Source: Rachycentron canadum (Eukaryota; Chordata; Actinopteri; Carangiformes; Rachycentridae). From it: a stretch of 64,000 nt of DNA. The DNA lies in contig CM076653.1 in assembly GCA_038496675.1 (NCBI GenBank), positions 8,825,894 through 8,889,893 on the forward strand. Reading direction: 5' to 3'. Below the pieces are notes generated by a model, which was given only the letters and a program-made list of their open reading frames with translations, was not told the DNA's origin and did no database searches. Both the position numbers and the translations under genes were made by a program. Positions 11,450 through 23,074 of the stretch are shown here, in pieces. The stretch's first letter is position 1. Every line of letters starts with the position of its first letter.

Positions 11450-11830
11450 GACTCTTCTTGAGGCTCTTGAAAATTGAAATTGCTGGTTTTACTGACGTGG
11501 CAGCCCTCAATGACATCACCCATTGGTCTGTGAGCTGCCGTTCAGAAGCTGTGAATTTGTAAATTCACTGTCGCCATCTCGGTGTTTTGAAACCAGAGGA
11601 AACTGTATTTGGAGGAGAAGGTGGAGCTGAGGAGGAGTGAGGGGTGGAGCTGACCTGCTCTGTACTCTGTCCTGATCGTGTGGTACAGACTGTCAATCAC
11701 ACAGTAGCCACGCCAAAATACACCCCCTGCTTTATTGCCTATTTTGCTCTAAATGGGACCATCATCTAAAAAATATACATGTTGTATTGAAGACTTGAAA
11801 CTGGAGACTGAGACCATAAACTCATGAGGA
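11450..11830 (-). repeat. Dispersed fish repeat, family A, copy in block 2
   Basis: Exact counterpart of 8450-8830 within the duplicated 3.0 kb block, so it may not be an independent copy. Confidence 0.75.
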
Positions 11831-12184
11831 AAACTATATAAACTGACTTCTTTTTAAAACCAGTGGAGTCGCCTCCTGATGGTCATTTGACAAAATGCAG
11901 GTATCAGGTTCTTCAGCATTGCCTTTAGAACCAGTCAAATCCAAATCGGGGTCAAATACCATATTCTGTTGATATTTCAAGTGAAAAGAAGTAAATTTAA
12001 CTATAATTGTATATATGTGTATATGTGCTATAAATGTGCAAAGGTTTGGGCACAAGCCTATTTGTCAAAGACTCAAAACTTCATCACCTATTTAGGCCTG
12101 AAGTGACCTGTTAGGACTTGTTATTGACTTGTCATGGAGCTGTCAGCTGATGACAATTCCACAGAAATGATAAATAAAACCTTG

Positions 12185-12606
12185 TGGTAACAACCAAACA
12201 ATCCTGGCCTCTGCAAAGGAACTGACTGAGGATGTGAAAATGAAGCTAACTGATGTCTCCCATGCAAAGCAGGGAAGGCTATAAAAAGAATATTAAAGTG
12301 CTTCCAGCTTGAAATTTTCACTGTCTGAAATGTCAAGCTTTGGAAGACAAGACAAGATCTGGTAGACCAAGAAAACCTTCAGACTAAACTACACGTCTGC
12401 TCGGCAGAGAGGCAAAGCTAAATCCCATATGACTGCAAAGGAGCTGCGGGAAGGGTTGGCTGACAGAGGACTGGTATGATGAGTCTCAGACGGAAACCTT
12501 ACCTGCAACCGCCTCATCTGAAGTCTGCAAAGCAACATCTGGATAAGCCAGAGTCATTTTGGAAACAAGCTGATGAGATTAAAATGTAGCTCTTTGGTCA
12601 ATGATG
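12185..12606 (+). pseudogene. Tc1/mariner-like transposase remnant
   Basis: Pieces in different frames follow the order of a Tc1-type transposase: SAKELTEDVKMKL (about 12211-12250), DKTRSGRPRKPSD with the GRPR hook of the DNA-binding domain (about 12345-12385), HMTAKELREGLADRGL (about 12428-12476), and KQHLDKPESFWKQADEIKM (about 12529-12587), the run-up to and including the first catalytic Asp of the DDE triad. Several frameshifts and stops (after GRL, after PSD, after IKM) make it non-functional. The second Asp and the Glu are absent, and the remnant ends at an A-run (12607-12627). The words GCAAAGGTTTGGGCAC at about 12037 may belong to its 5' non-coding part. No inverted repeats were found. 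An inactive DNA transposon copy, 3'-truncated, is the firm part; the exact subfamily is not known. Confidence 0.75.
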
Positions 12607-12627
12607 AAAAAAAAAAAAAAAAAAAAA
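12607..12627. repeat. A21 homopolymer
   Basis: Direct reading; directly follows the transposase remnant. Confidence 0.9.
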
Positions 12628-14024
12628 CACACAGAGACGACTGTTAATCGTCAGGGTGAAATATTCTGCTTTGGGTTTGTGCGGCAGGAAACACAGATAG
12701 AAGGAAGAACGGGTTTGACTAAATAACAGCAAATGGATGGATGGACATGCAAATGTCCTGCAGTCATTAAAAAAACTGAACCTGGCTTCTACAACAGGAT
12801 GATGGTCTGAGAGCAGCCCTCATTCTTCCCTGACTCCCATCAGTCAGTAGGTCTTTAACATGCTGTGTGTGCGTCCGGCACCTTAATATGTTATATTAAA
12901 CATGTTTACGTGACCTGCAGGGAGAATGTGTGATAAGTCCAATATCAAGAATATAGAAAAATGCTACAAAAAGTGTTTGCATCTGCCAATCGTACACACA
13001 ACAATCACTGTTTAATCTCCATTTTTCCATGGTTGTGAAATAAGAACTGATGCAACATGCACCCAAACTATGTCATACAACTGTACATCAGCAAAAACAA
13101 AAAAAAACAAACCAAACCAAAGAAAACACAGCAAATCTTCAAATTTCAGAGGTTGAATCAGATAATATTTGCTACTGTTTCCCTAAAAATGCATTAAACT
13201 ATTAATTGTAACTATTAAAATGATATTTCATCACAGTGAAGTGCACTTAGCTGCCATGTGGTATATTGGACAGGTGTATGATGTTTTATAGTCGACAGTT
13301 GTTAATGGTTATTATTATTATCTGAAACTACAGGAAATAATCTGTGTGGAGACTGATGCTGACGTGATATCCAGCAATTCATCCTCATGTCTAACACAAG
13401 GAAAACAGGGAAAACTGTGGCGTGCACCGATATCGAACAGTGGTGATATCTAAACACGTACATACTTCCCTTTTTATGAGCTGAGGTTTGACTTGTTGCC
13501 ACCACCACAGTTCATGCTGGTGAGTGTATTTGTTTGTGGCTTTTAAACCACAAACAAAAGCTCAACAAGAATTTTTTTTTTTTTTTTTTTCCTATTGGAC
13601 TTTTAGATTGTGATTTGTGTGAAGTCATCCATGAATAAAAAGGGAGGACGGTTTGAGAGTTGACAAAGCTCATCATGCTAAGGTTACACACATCTTGATT
13701 AAATCAATGTATTGTTTTAACCCACAATAGTTTCCCTGTAGGTTTAGTATTACTATCAAACATCCAGATTTAAAATCAAAGAGGAACTTTGATCCACAAA
13801 CACCAGCAAAAGCAGGCGTGTTACAGAGATTTGTCCGTCTTTGAGTGAACATGGTTTTAAGTGAGACCACACCTGAGGGGGCATTTAAATCAAAAATAAC
13901 CTTCACTGACCTCCACTGGCGGCCGCGGCATCATCAATGCACCTTTTCATCACACGCCTCTGAAACAGCTGTCCACCCATCAGAGCTCACAGAAACAGCA
14001 AAAGTAAAATCTTCAGAATTGCGA

Positions 14025-14335
14025 TGTAATTAGTTGATCAATCAATTAGTGGATCATTAGAAAAATAATCTCTCTTGATAATATTCATTGATTCATAATT
14101 TCAATTATTTCTCAAACAAATAATTACAAAGAAATCTAATATTTATTATTATTACTATAATTTTTTGTTTGTTTTATATTTTTATAAATTGAATATCTTT
14201 GGGTTTTTGGAAACAAGACATCTGACATTTTTTACTACTTTCTGATATTTTATTAACTAAAAAGGTTGAAAAATTAGAAATTAATCAGCAAGTAATTTGA
14301 CAATGAAAACACTAATTAATTGCAGCCCAACAAAG
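14025..14335 (-). repeat. Dispersed fish repeat, family B, near full length
   Basis: Begins with ATTAGTTGATCAATCAATTA, contains GAATATCTTTGGGTTTTTGG and AACAAGACATCTGACATTTT, and ends AATTAATTGCAGCCC. This order of words is the one I recall for a very abundant fish repeat with AT-rich ends. The strand is defined relative to the 588-630 fragment. Both AT-rich dyad-like ends suggest a MITE-like element, which is inference. Confidence 0.65.
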
Positions 14336-15394
14336 ATGAAAACACAAGTTGACAGAGACCAAACAGATGATCAGAATTATTAGAACATTTAGAGTCACTA
14401 TACCCATTATTAGAGACTAAAATCCTTTCATTACATAAAAACAGCCATTTCACTTGAAAATCTCTGCATACTTCCACATCTTTACTTGTTTCTGTGCCTT
14501 CTGCTCAATGTCCTCGCCTCAAGGCATCCAGGCCTCATGTACATCAACAACACACTCGGTGGCAGTTACCTTTTCCACCCTTCATATCTTTTCTTAGTGA
14601 ATATTTCATGCTCTGCTAGTCACTAAACTGCCTGTCCCAGAGCGCCGTCTTTCCCCTTTGTGGAAAGCAAGTGGTTGCTCTTCAGCAGCACTTAGTGTCT
14701 TTGCCGCAGATTGAGCGTTGCCATGATCATGACCGAGTCATGAGCCCCACGGCGCAGTTAAAGGAGAGACAGAGGAGGCATATACAAGCAGTGTTCAGAG
14801 GAGCTTCACTTAATGCAGACATGCTCACAGGGCTCGCCTGAAAACTTTCAGGGGCAGAGAGGAATGTCTTAGAAAGTGGGCAGCAGCTGTGGATAATACA
14901 GCAGCCATTTAACACTGTTTCCTTCAGCTGGAAGCATGAGATATTGTTTGGCATGCCTATCTCAAGAGATACTTAATGGAAGGAAAATTTATATCACCAA
15001 TAGCCAGGGCACTCAGTTTTACAAGTTGCCTTGTTAAACCGTCAAGTGTTTTATGTCCTCAGCAAAGGGTTTTAGTTTTAATGTTGTCAAAGGGACATTG
15101 AACAGGTTCAGTCTGACCAACCAGTGTTTCCCCCTGTGAAAACCAAATGAACAGTTGGTTTCATATTTAGCCATCGTGGTTTTATGATTTTAATACTTCT
15201 TGGTAATAGCTATAGTCTTCAGATGTGGATCCACACTGGAATTTCACAAATTTTAGATACGCTAAAGATGCATTTGCAACACTTGTTTCTAACAGATATT
15301 TTAATTTAGAGATTATTCCCTGGTCATCTGGGCACTAATTCAATTAAGTCAAGTAATTTTTAAGGCAAAAACTACAAAGATCTCCAGACTACAG

Positions 15395-15610
15395 CTCCTG
15401 TTCTGGGGTTTTCGCACTGTTGCTCTCAGAAAACAAGACATTTGAAGACATCACATTGGACTCTGGCCAATTCTAAAATTGAATTTGTTTACTGTTTTTT
15501 TTTTAGATTTGTTGCTGGCCTACAGCCCAGTTTTCATTAACAGTTAATCGGTTGAGTTTTTTTTCTTGATAAAGAAATAAATAATTCTGAAAAATGACGA
15601 TCATAATTTC
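15395..15610 (-). repeat. Dispersed fish repeat, family B, partial copy
   Basis: Contains AAACAAGACATTTGAAGACA followed by TCACATTGGACTCTGG, internal words of family B, then an AT-rich end with GTTAATCGGTTGAG. Boundaries are approximate. Confidence 0.5.
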
Positions 15611-16109
15611 CCGGAGTAGAGAGCAAGTCTTCAGGGTATTTGTCTGACCAACAGTCAAAATTTAGTTTTTTTTTTAACTCTGGACATAGGCAGGTTAGTG
15701 TTTTGCCCCCATTTCCAGTCCCTAATGCTAAGCTATGCTAATAGTTTCCCAGTTCCAGTTCAACAATTAAGCATATTTCTATTTCCTTCAAAGGATGAAC
15801 CGACGGCACCATTTGTCCAAGACAAACCCAACAAATCCCGATCTTGGGAGCTCCTGTTGTTTTGGAAATCATCATCATGAATCTGATCAGTGCTGCTGGC
15901 AGCAGTTTCAGGAAGGAAGTGGTGTTGAATGACCTCTTGTTTAGGACAATGTGACACTGCAGCCCACAGTATTTCTCAGTGTGTGACACAATAACGACTT
16001 GTTCTTACCATCGAACACTGTGGCTCAGTTTGGACTGGAGCCAGAGCTGCACTGTCAGGATTTTGCTTCCCTTCGCCAGCTCCCCAAACAAACTCTAGAC
16101 TATACTCTG

Positions 16110-16322
16110 CCACATAATGGCGCCTTCTTCTCATACAATGCAGTCACTAAAGTACATGAAGTGACAGCGGCTGATGTAACCGTGCGGTCACTGAGGCCAT
16201 TCGTCTCGCCTGGCTTGCTCAGAGGCACGTTGGCAGGATCCGGGCGGCTGATTTCTCCTCAGCAGCTCGAGGCTGCCTGCGCGCCTGACACCATAACTCA
16301 TGCTCGCCTTGCCGGGATGTAA
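16110..16322. promoter_or_regulatory. Candidate conserved non-coding element
   Basis: GC-richer unique stretch than its surroundings with ATAATGGCGCC, GTAACCGTGCGGTCACTGAGG and GGCGGCTGATTTC words. It is open in one plus frame, so a missed exon is an alternative, but no acceptor or donor of good quality bounds it. Confidence 0.25.
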
Positions 16323-17229
16323 TGGTTAAAAGGAACATTGTACGCTACAGCACTAATGGTTGAGGAACGACATCCATTCTCAATCAAAGCAGATCGAGGG
16401 TGAGCTATCTGTTACGAAGAGGGATAGCCTCGTTTCCTTTGACTTGATTAGAGTGGTCGGCGAACCAATAAACTCTGGGACAGATATTAATGTAATTGCT
16501 GAAGCAGCTGGTTCCTGTCTGAGTTATGATCCATTGTTTAAAGGGAAAAAACAGAGGGGGGGTCAGATAGACAGGAGACCAGTACAGTACAATAACCATT
16601 TGTTAAGACAGAGAAAATGAGGAAGTTCACAAAACTGTTTGCACAACAGAGATAAACAGTCTGAAGGTCCACCAGCTATTATCTCAACAACTACATGTTC
16701 CCTATACTACATGTTTCCATACTTTTATAAATATTGTTCTCTCCCCTTCAGTGAAATTGTCAGCGCACGTCAAACCTGAGAGCTTTTGCCGATGAACATG
16801 GACAATTGTCCTTTCAGAACTAACTGGACTCTAATTGAACCCTAACCCTAATTGAATTTTCTTCAGTGATCTGTCTGAAGCCTCCACTCAAACACTGTTT
16901 CTCAACCACTTTATTTGTGTTGCTTTCTTTCTCTTTGAGACACTTTCCTCAAGAATCAGGGGATTATTGAGCCTTTGAAGACTCCACCCTTTACTTATAT
17001 GTGTCTTTGGTCATGAAGCATAAGAATGAATTTGTGATAAGAGCATCCAGTGGTAATGTAGTGAAGTATTGTGAGGTTTTTGTGTTGCTCAGATCAACAA
17101 CATTTAACCACTTCATTATAAACAGAGACGGAGCAGAGCCATGATAAAATATTGCCCGAGACATTTACCTTGGTCCAGGCTTTGAAAATGATGCCTGGGA
17201 CAATCTGCACTGTAATGTGGTCATCTGCT

Positions 17230-17241
17230 GCCACCTGCTGG
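17230..17241 (-). promoter_or_regulatory. CTCF-type core motif, minus orientation
   Basis: Minus strand reads CCAGCAGGTGGC, a full match to the CCASYAGRKGGC core of the vertebrate CTCF site. A 12-bp degenerate match can occur by chance; occupancy is not shown. Confidence 0.45.
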
Positions 17242-17646
17242 CCCGTCTGGTGTAATGTACACGTAGTGCAGTCACAGGGGAGCTATACACTTAAGCACAG
17301 CTGCACACATCAACTGCACCTTGTCCACACAGCATTTCCTCTTCTAAATAAAGCCATGACTCGTTTTAATGTTTAATGTCTGCTGTTTTGCAGGAGCCGG
17401 CATCAGCACATTTCAGATGCTGCCGAATATCCTGCAGCACAGGTAGCCGTGTCACGATCAACCCTCTTCACCACAAATACAAATTGAATTGTTTCGGTGG
17501 AAAAAGTTTTGGAAAAGCGTTTGCGTCCACTGGGAAACAAAACAAAGCCTCTGCTGCTCATGTTTAGTGTACAGTGTTGTAAAAATGTTTGTCATAAAGT
17601 GAAGTGATCTGTAATCTGAACCTAGATGTGCACATAAATATCATTT

Positions 17647-17658
17647 CCACTAGATGGC
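17647..17658 (+). promoter_or_regulatory. CTCF-type core motif, plus orientation
   Basis: Plus strand reads CCACTAGATGGC followed by AG, a full match to the CCASYAGRKGGC core. With the minus-oriented site at 17230-17241 it forms a divergent pair 406 bp apart. Confidence 0.5.
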
Positions 17659-18689
17659 AGGTCGAGCTCAGAGACTCACCGCCTCCATCTCTTTCCCCCT
17701 GAAGCTGCTTGAGAGTTTTCCATCTAATCATGTCTTATTCTGCTGGGAGCTGCCTCCCGGAGTATCACACCTGCCCACTTCCTTTTCGTCTCCATGCCAG
17801 GGGAATGCAGTAACCCGCTCCCACAATGCACTGCAGCTCCCCTCTGTGAGGAAACACTGTAGTGGCGCTGTGAGCATATGGCACTTTATTTAAAAGAGAA
17901 AAAAAAAAAAACAAGAATCAAAATAAGTGAGAAATGAACCTTTACTATGAAATGCTGACAGCCGCTGAAGTGCATGGGGAGGGAGGAGCATTTAAGTCTC
18001 CAGGGCGTCAGGTGACACCTCTTTTCTTTTTTTTCTTTTTGACGTTTCAAACTTTGCCTATGAGAATATCAGCACAGCTCGTTTTCATATGCAAACATGC
18101 GTAAACTGGGACTTGAAACTTTTTGCTGTGATGGCAACAAAAGTGAAACTCTTCAACCATCATTCCTCTGAAACAAAGAGCCTCTATTGCTACAACCTGA
18201 AATTCATTAAAGTCTGATGTAATTAGAATTTATTTGACTAAAAGAGAAAAAATATGAGATGTCTGCCTCCTTTGATTGGATGTCCACAAGGGAGGGATTT
18301 GTTGATGTATGTGTTTTCAGTTGGACTCAGCTTGGCCAGATAAATGTAATTCAGCTGTACAATAAGAATTTAAGTCCTAACAGGCAGAGGGACCACAACA
18401 CTGGACCCTGATTCACTAATGTCAGTAACTCTTGGGCTTCTTATAACCGTATTTCTTTCGGCTACTAAAACAAACAATATTTGAATAGGCCAATATCGTC
18501 CTCATTATCAATCCTTTGTGATAAATATGACAGATATTTCAAATAATGTGCAGCCTTTTAAGGGGATGTAGATTATCTTCGTCTCGACTGAGTATCAATA
18601 TCCTCCATCCATCCTCACTTATCACATTCTCGGCCCTTTGTTTACTGCAAACCACACTGCGCTGCATTGTTTGTCAGGCTGAGGGAGCC

Positions 18690-18905
18690 TTGATGGAATC
18701 AGAGTCCATTAACATGGAAGGCAGCGTCGAGGTGACTTTAGCTCCTAATTAAAAACAGATGTGTCCATTTAATAGTCTTAATACTTTGTGGGAGAGCGAG
18801 ACAATCACCGCAGAAATATCTATTTGCCTCATTAAATCGGGAGGCTTGATCATGATGAGAAGCAGGGTAATGAATGAAGACAGACATGTTTACCGGGTTG
18901 TTTAA
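18690..18905. promoter_or_regulatory. Candidate conserved non-coding element
   Basis: Unique sequence with GTCCATTAACATGG, CTCCTAATTAAAAAC, TCCATTTAATAGTC and CTCATTAAATCGGG followed by TTGATCATGATGAG. The density of ATTA cores without repeat character is the only support. Confidence 0.3.
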
Positions 18906-19324
18906 ACAGTGTTTGCTGGGAGGAGAGAGGGTGGAATCTAGATGGACTGTTGTGTGGTGGTGGGGAGAGGAGGGAGACCTCAGCCAGGCTGAAGACCGAT
19001 ATGATGAATGGCACGTGAAGTCAGGAAAAAACACGGAGGAGGAAGAGGAGGAGGAGACTACTCTTAATAATCAAACCATCATTTTGTAGGTACTTTCATT
19101 TTTCAAAAGCTGTTTCAAGCCCTCGTTGGAGTGAGGCTCAATGAGGTTCAAACAACTTTGCTATTACACACATTAAATATTTTCAAATTAAGACGAAACC
19201 ACCGCGGCTGGATGCTAATGATGGTGAAAAACTGTAGGAATTCACATGCAGATGTTTGAAACACTGGAGAGTCACAAGCCGAAGATTCAGACTCTACAGC
19301 CAAACCAGCTGCTCTGAGGCTGTA

Positions 19325-19560
19325 TAGCTGTGTTTGAGCTAAAGGCTAATGTCAGCATGCTAACAATTACAACGTGGATGCTGACCAGGTACAATGGTCA
19401 CCATTTTCACTAGCTCACTTTAGCTCGGCAGCATGTAAACATGCTAAAAAGCACAAAACACAGTAATAATGTCATTAGTTAGCAGGTTTTTTGTCTTAAC
19501 TAGTAAAATCGTTTGATCTCGAGCTGATGGCGGTGATAAATTACCAACCAGGCAAAGTAC
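19325..19560 (+). repeat. Dispersed fish repeat, family C (GCTAACATGCTAA type)
   Basis: The words GAGCTAAAGGCTAATGTCAG, CATGCTAACAATTACAA, CAGGTACAATGGTCACCATT, TTTAGCTCGGCAGCATG, AATGTCATTAGTTAGCAGG and GATGGCGGTGATAAATTACC follow the order of a short repeat I recall from many fish genomes. Class unknown. Confidence 0.6.
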
Positions 19561-19794
19561 AAGTGAATTTTTGGGAACTTTCTCAAAAAAATAACAGAGG
19601 AAAAACAAAATAATAAAATATTACTTAAATGACTTAAAATAATTGTTAATGATAAAACAATAAAAATAATTGTTGGCTTGAGCCCTAAATTTTCTTTAAT
19701 TTAATTACATTTTTTTAAATTTAAAAGTTCAAAAGCTCAGTTTTATATATTTAAGAAATATTTACATCACAGGAAGGTATATTCAGGAGTTTTT

Positions 19795-20025
19795 GCTTGA
19801 TTGACAGGTCTCTTAGCCTATCACCGTTCGCTTACTGGTTGCCACTTGCTCATCGCTCCTCAGCTCCAGCATGGCTCCATCCTTTTTGCCAAAATTTGGA
19901 TTTTGTGGCTTCAGTAGTCGCCAAGATGGCAGCGAAAAGTGATCCCTAATCCAGACTTCAAAACCTCCAAGATCATTTGGGACAGCGCAGATGCTACAGC
20001 CACGTTTTCTACAGTCTACGTTTCA
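19795..20025 (+). repeat. Dispersed fish repeat, family A, 3' half
   Basis: Starts at TGATTGACAGGTCTCTTAG and continues with CATCGCTCCTCAGCTCCA, GTCGCCAAGATGGCAGCG, CCTAATCCAGACTTCAAAAC and TCTACAGTCTACG. These are the words that follow the GTGGCTAC..TGATTGACAG core in the 30995-31335 copy. Confidence 0.6.
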
Positions 20026-20399
20026 AACACAATTAAAACTATGACCAACATTTCTTCTCAACAGCTAATAACTCTGTTATGAGTGACTGATGATTTTTTT
20101 TTGTCTGGTTCCAAGTTTACAGTTTGTTCCTTGTTTCTGTTGTTTATAAATGATCAGTAAAGTAAGCCAGTGAAAGTCATGAGATCACATCAGCAAGATT
20201 GATCAAACTCACCTCCACACAATCAATCAATACAACGCCTCTGTAATACCAACCACACATTTTTATTTCAATGACGGGAGAGCCGCTAAATCTTTGTACC
20301 ATTAACATTAGATGTGAAGAAATATATGAAAGAGAAGCTAATTCAAGTATTTCACTGCTACGTTAGAACAATTTCTGTCTTCACACCCGTTTACCCTCA

Positions 20400-20660
20400 T
20401 GGTTTGACTCTAAGGACAATTTTCATTAATACCTGGTTGATTACTTTTGTGAGTAATCTTTGTTTAGTCTATAAAATGTCTGAGCATTTGTGAAAAATGC
20501 ACAAATTCCACACACATCATCTTCTAATTCCCAAAAAGATTTTGACTATGGCAACTTAGCTGGAACAAAGGTTTGTAATTTTGCTTCTTAAACAATCAGT
20601 TTTCAAAATTTCAGTTCATGGAAAGTCAATCGACTAAATGACTAACAGGCTGGTGACAGG
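20400..20660 (+). repeat. Dispersed fish repeat, family B, diverged copy
   Basis: Words TTTTCATTAATACCTGG, AGTCTATAAAATGTCTGAGC, GTGAAAAATGCACAA, CCCAAAAAGATTTTGACT and GGAAAGTCAATCGACTAAA follow family B in order, with substantial divergence. Confidence 0.5.
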
Positions 20661-21340
20661 CAAGTTGCCTCGTCAACTGTTTATCGAGGTATTAGTGTGC
20701 ATCATATGCATGTCAACTTCATTTGATTCATAATATGTCAAGCATTTAGTAAGAAATACACAGATGCACAGCAGACACACACACATTTACGCACAAGGCT
20801 GCACAAAAGCAGAAATCTAAGCCCGGCTGACAGGTTGTGCAGTATGTCTGCGCTCTTGTGTGTATGACAGGGACAAAGATGTGTGTGGACACTTCAGCCT
20901 TGCTCAGGGATCCACTGTCACATCCCATCATCAGAGCGGTACATTCACACCAGCCGCCGCTCCAGGACGGCTCACTAAGTGGGTGGCGAACCTTCTACCG
21001 GGGCGACAGTGGTGCTCATGTAAGGATCAGTGTCAGCGTCACAGATACGAGCTCTGCATGGTAAACCTGTATCCTGCATCATTTAAAAGCCCCGGAAATG
21101 AAAATAGTTTCTGATTCATTATCAACTCTGTTTGCCAGTTCATGTACAAGCAGGGAGAGGGTGACACGGAGCTTACACAACAATGAAGACGAGCACTGGC
21201 AACAGAGTTTCCACAGAACAGGACAAATCAAGTAAATACACAAAAGAAAAGCTGATATAGATCAATTTGAATCAGCTCGTGCAGGTCGTGTTCCTATTTC
21301 CCGGTTTGTGGATGTTGATGTACCGGACAGGCTGAGGGGC

Positions 21341-21450
21341 TCATATTGGCTGATGACTGAGGCCGAACATTGACAGGTTATCGTAAATAAAGCCATAAGC
21401 CACAGAAGTTAGTTACTCCTCCGTGAGATTACTCGCATGCTCTGCTTGGA
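21341..21450. promoter_or_regulatory. Candidate conserved non-coding element
   Basis: Unique sequence with TCATATTGGCTGATGACTGA, GGTTATCGTAAATAAAGCC and GAGATTACTCGCATGC. Support is compositional only. Confidence 0.2.
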
Positions 21451-21634
21451 TTGAGTGTAAAAACAAAAGCTCGGCTGCACATCACTCAGTCAATCATCCA
21501 GTGTATAGGTTGTTGGTGAAGTTGTTAGCGTAGATAATGAGCTAATTGGCACTGGACGGATCTGCTGTGTGTGCTGGAAAATAAAAAGCTCCCCAGAGAC
21601 ATGAATTCACCTCCAGTTGGGAGATGAAGGGACT

Positions 21635-21636
<2 letters not shown>

Positions 21637-21678
<42 letters not shown>

Positions 21679-21686
21679 TGTTTGTG
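21637..21686. repeat. (TG)n microsatellite, slightly interrupted
   Basis: Direct reading: TG repeats with one TA and one TT interruption. Confidence 0.95.
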
Positions 21687-22990
21687 TTTTTTCAATGGTG
21701 TAGTTGCTAATGTAGCGGAAGAAACATGTGAACGGGAGGACAGGTGAAACAGACACATTAGCAAAAGTCAAAGGGGGAAGGTGAAGGTTAAAGAACCAAA
21801 GAAGAGACTGAAAAGAAAATATGATGAAAGAAGTTCAAGTCTGAATGTGAGACTGACACTGTCAAACTGTGTCAAGAGTAAAGTCAACAACTGCTCAGTT
21901 GCCAATGTTTTATAGATTGAAGTGACTGATGTTTAGTTTTAATATCATGTATATTTGAATTTCATCCTTTTTGTGCCAATAAAAAAAAACCAACACTGCT
22001 GTCTGATGCAAAATCACCAAAATTACCATCTACATCCCACATCAGCCATAACAATGGATCTGTATCAGCTGCAAGCAGCGTCTTTAATACAGGAGGAGGC
22101 ATTTCACAAACCTATGTAAAATTATCACAATCTTTGATTTTCATTATGTAACTTATACAGTGACTTTAACTTTTAATTTGACCTGACTGATCTTATGTAA
22201 AATGTAGCACTATCACAATGTATTTAAATGGTTCAATCTCAATCTGATGTTTGTCAGATCAGCTTTTCCCGTAAAGTGCAAATTCTACTGTTCAAATCCA
22301 CGTGGCCACGAGTGACGAGGGTTTTGTCATCCAACCTCAAGACAGTGTATGAACATCTAAGTTTATGCAGTATACATGTAGTACACCTGGCCCTTAAAGA
22401 GTTTCTAACAACAGCATATCTGAAAAGATGAATTATTCACATGACGATGATCGAACCAGGTAAAACACAACCTGCCAATAGCCACTGTTTATCAGAGTGG
22501 GTTCATCGCAGCGTCAGGGACATCTGAACATCTTTAGCTCAATAAAACTCTTCCACACTTGAACACACTCAGTGGTTATACTTGTCTGTCCTGACCTGTG
22601 TGAACTATAAGCAAAAACTATAATATATTTGAATGTTCACCAAGGTAAAATTGTACCTCTGTACTTCTGTGTGGTTAGAAAACGACTACATTCTTATTTT
22701 TGTTTCATAAAATTAACACTGAAAAAGATGTGGTTGTCAGTCAGACTCTGGTGAGATAACAGCGATGATTTCCTCCCCTTCATCATATGAGCAAAGGTCA
22801 ACCCTGACTCTCCATTATTCACTATTAAAATGCCAATATTGGCACGTTGATATTGATCTAACGACACTTAAATGTCAACCATCCCTTGAGCGAAGCCTTA
22901 TTAGTGTTCTGGGACCCAGACTGAGTCGACTGCAAACATGGCTGCACGAACTGGGACCCAACCGTCTTCTGAGGGGTAATTATTATTATT

Positions 22991-23029
22991 AGCACTCCGA
23001 GTGCTCCGAGACCCCCCCCCCGGGGTCTC
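22991..23029. other. Two adjacent perfect hairpins
   Basis: AGCACT-CCG-AGTGCT (22991-23005) is followed by GAGACCCC (23008-23015), a short C loop and GGGGTCTC (23022-23029). Both arms pair perfectly. No promoter or RNA gene signature was found next to them. Confidence 0.7.
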
Positions 23030-23074
23030 CAGAACAATGAAGATCCACATGGGTGCTGTGACAGGCACTCTTCG

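Larger units (their letters stand above)
9316..12314. repeat. 3.0 kb direct duplication, copy 2
   Basis: Second copy of 6311-9314. It starts exactly in the C homopolymer next to the single N at 9315 and continues past 12314 into sequence that completes the transposase remnant cut off in copy 1. A contig starting in a homopolymer and overlapping the previous contig by 3 kb would give this picture. Confidence 0.97.
12628..17229. other. Intergenic sequence without a recognised gene
   Basis: AT-rich sequence with a T-run (13571-13590), family B repeat copies (14025-14335 and about 15395-15610) and a conserved-element candidate (16110-16322). A plus frame at 15999-16322 (107 codons) overlaps the latter, but no domain, splice sites or family support it. 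Confidence 0.5.

Noticed and set aside
15999..16322. 107-codon plus frame as a gene
   Set aside because: No domain, acceptor or donor; better treated as a GC-richer regulatory candidate.
16838..16852. AACCCTAACCCTAATT telomere-like words
   Set aside because: Only two CCCTAA units in ordinary sequence; not an interstitial telomeric array.
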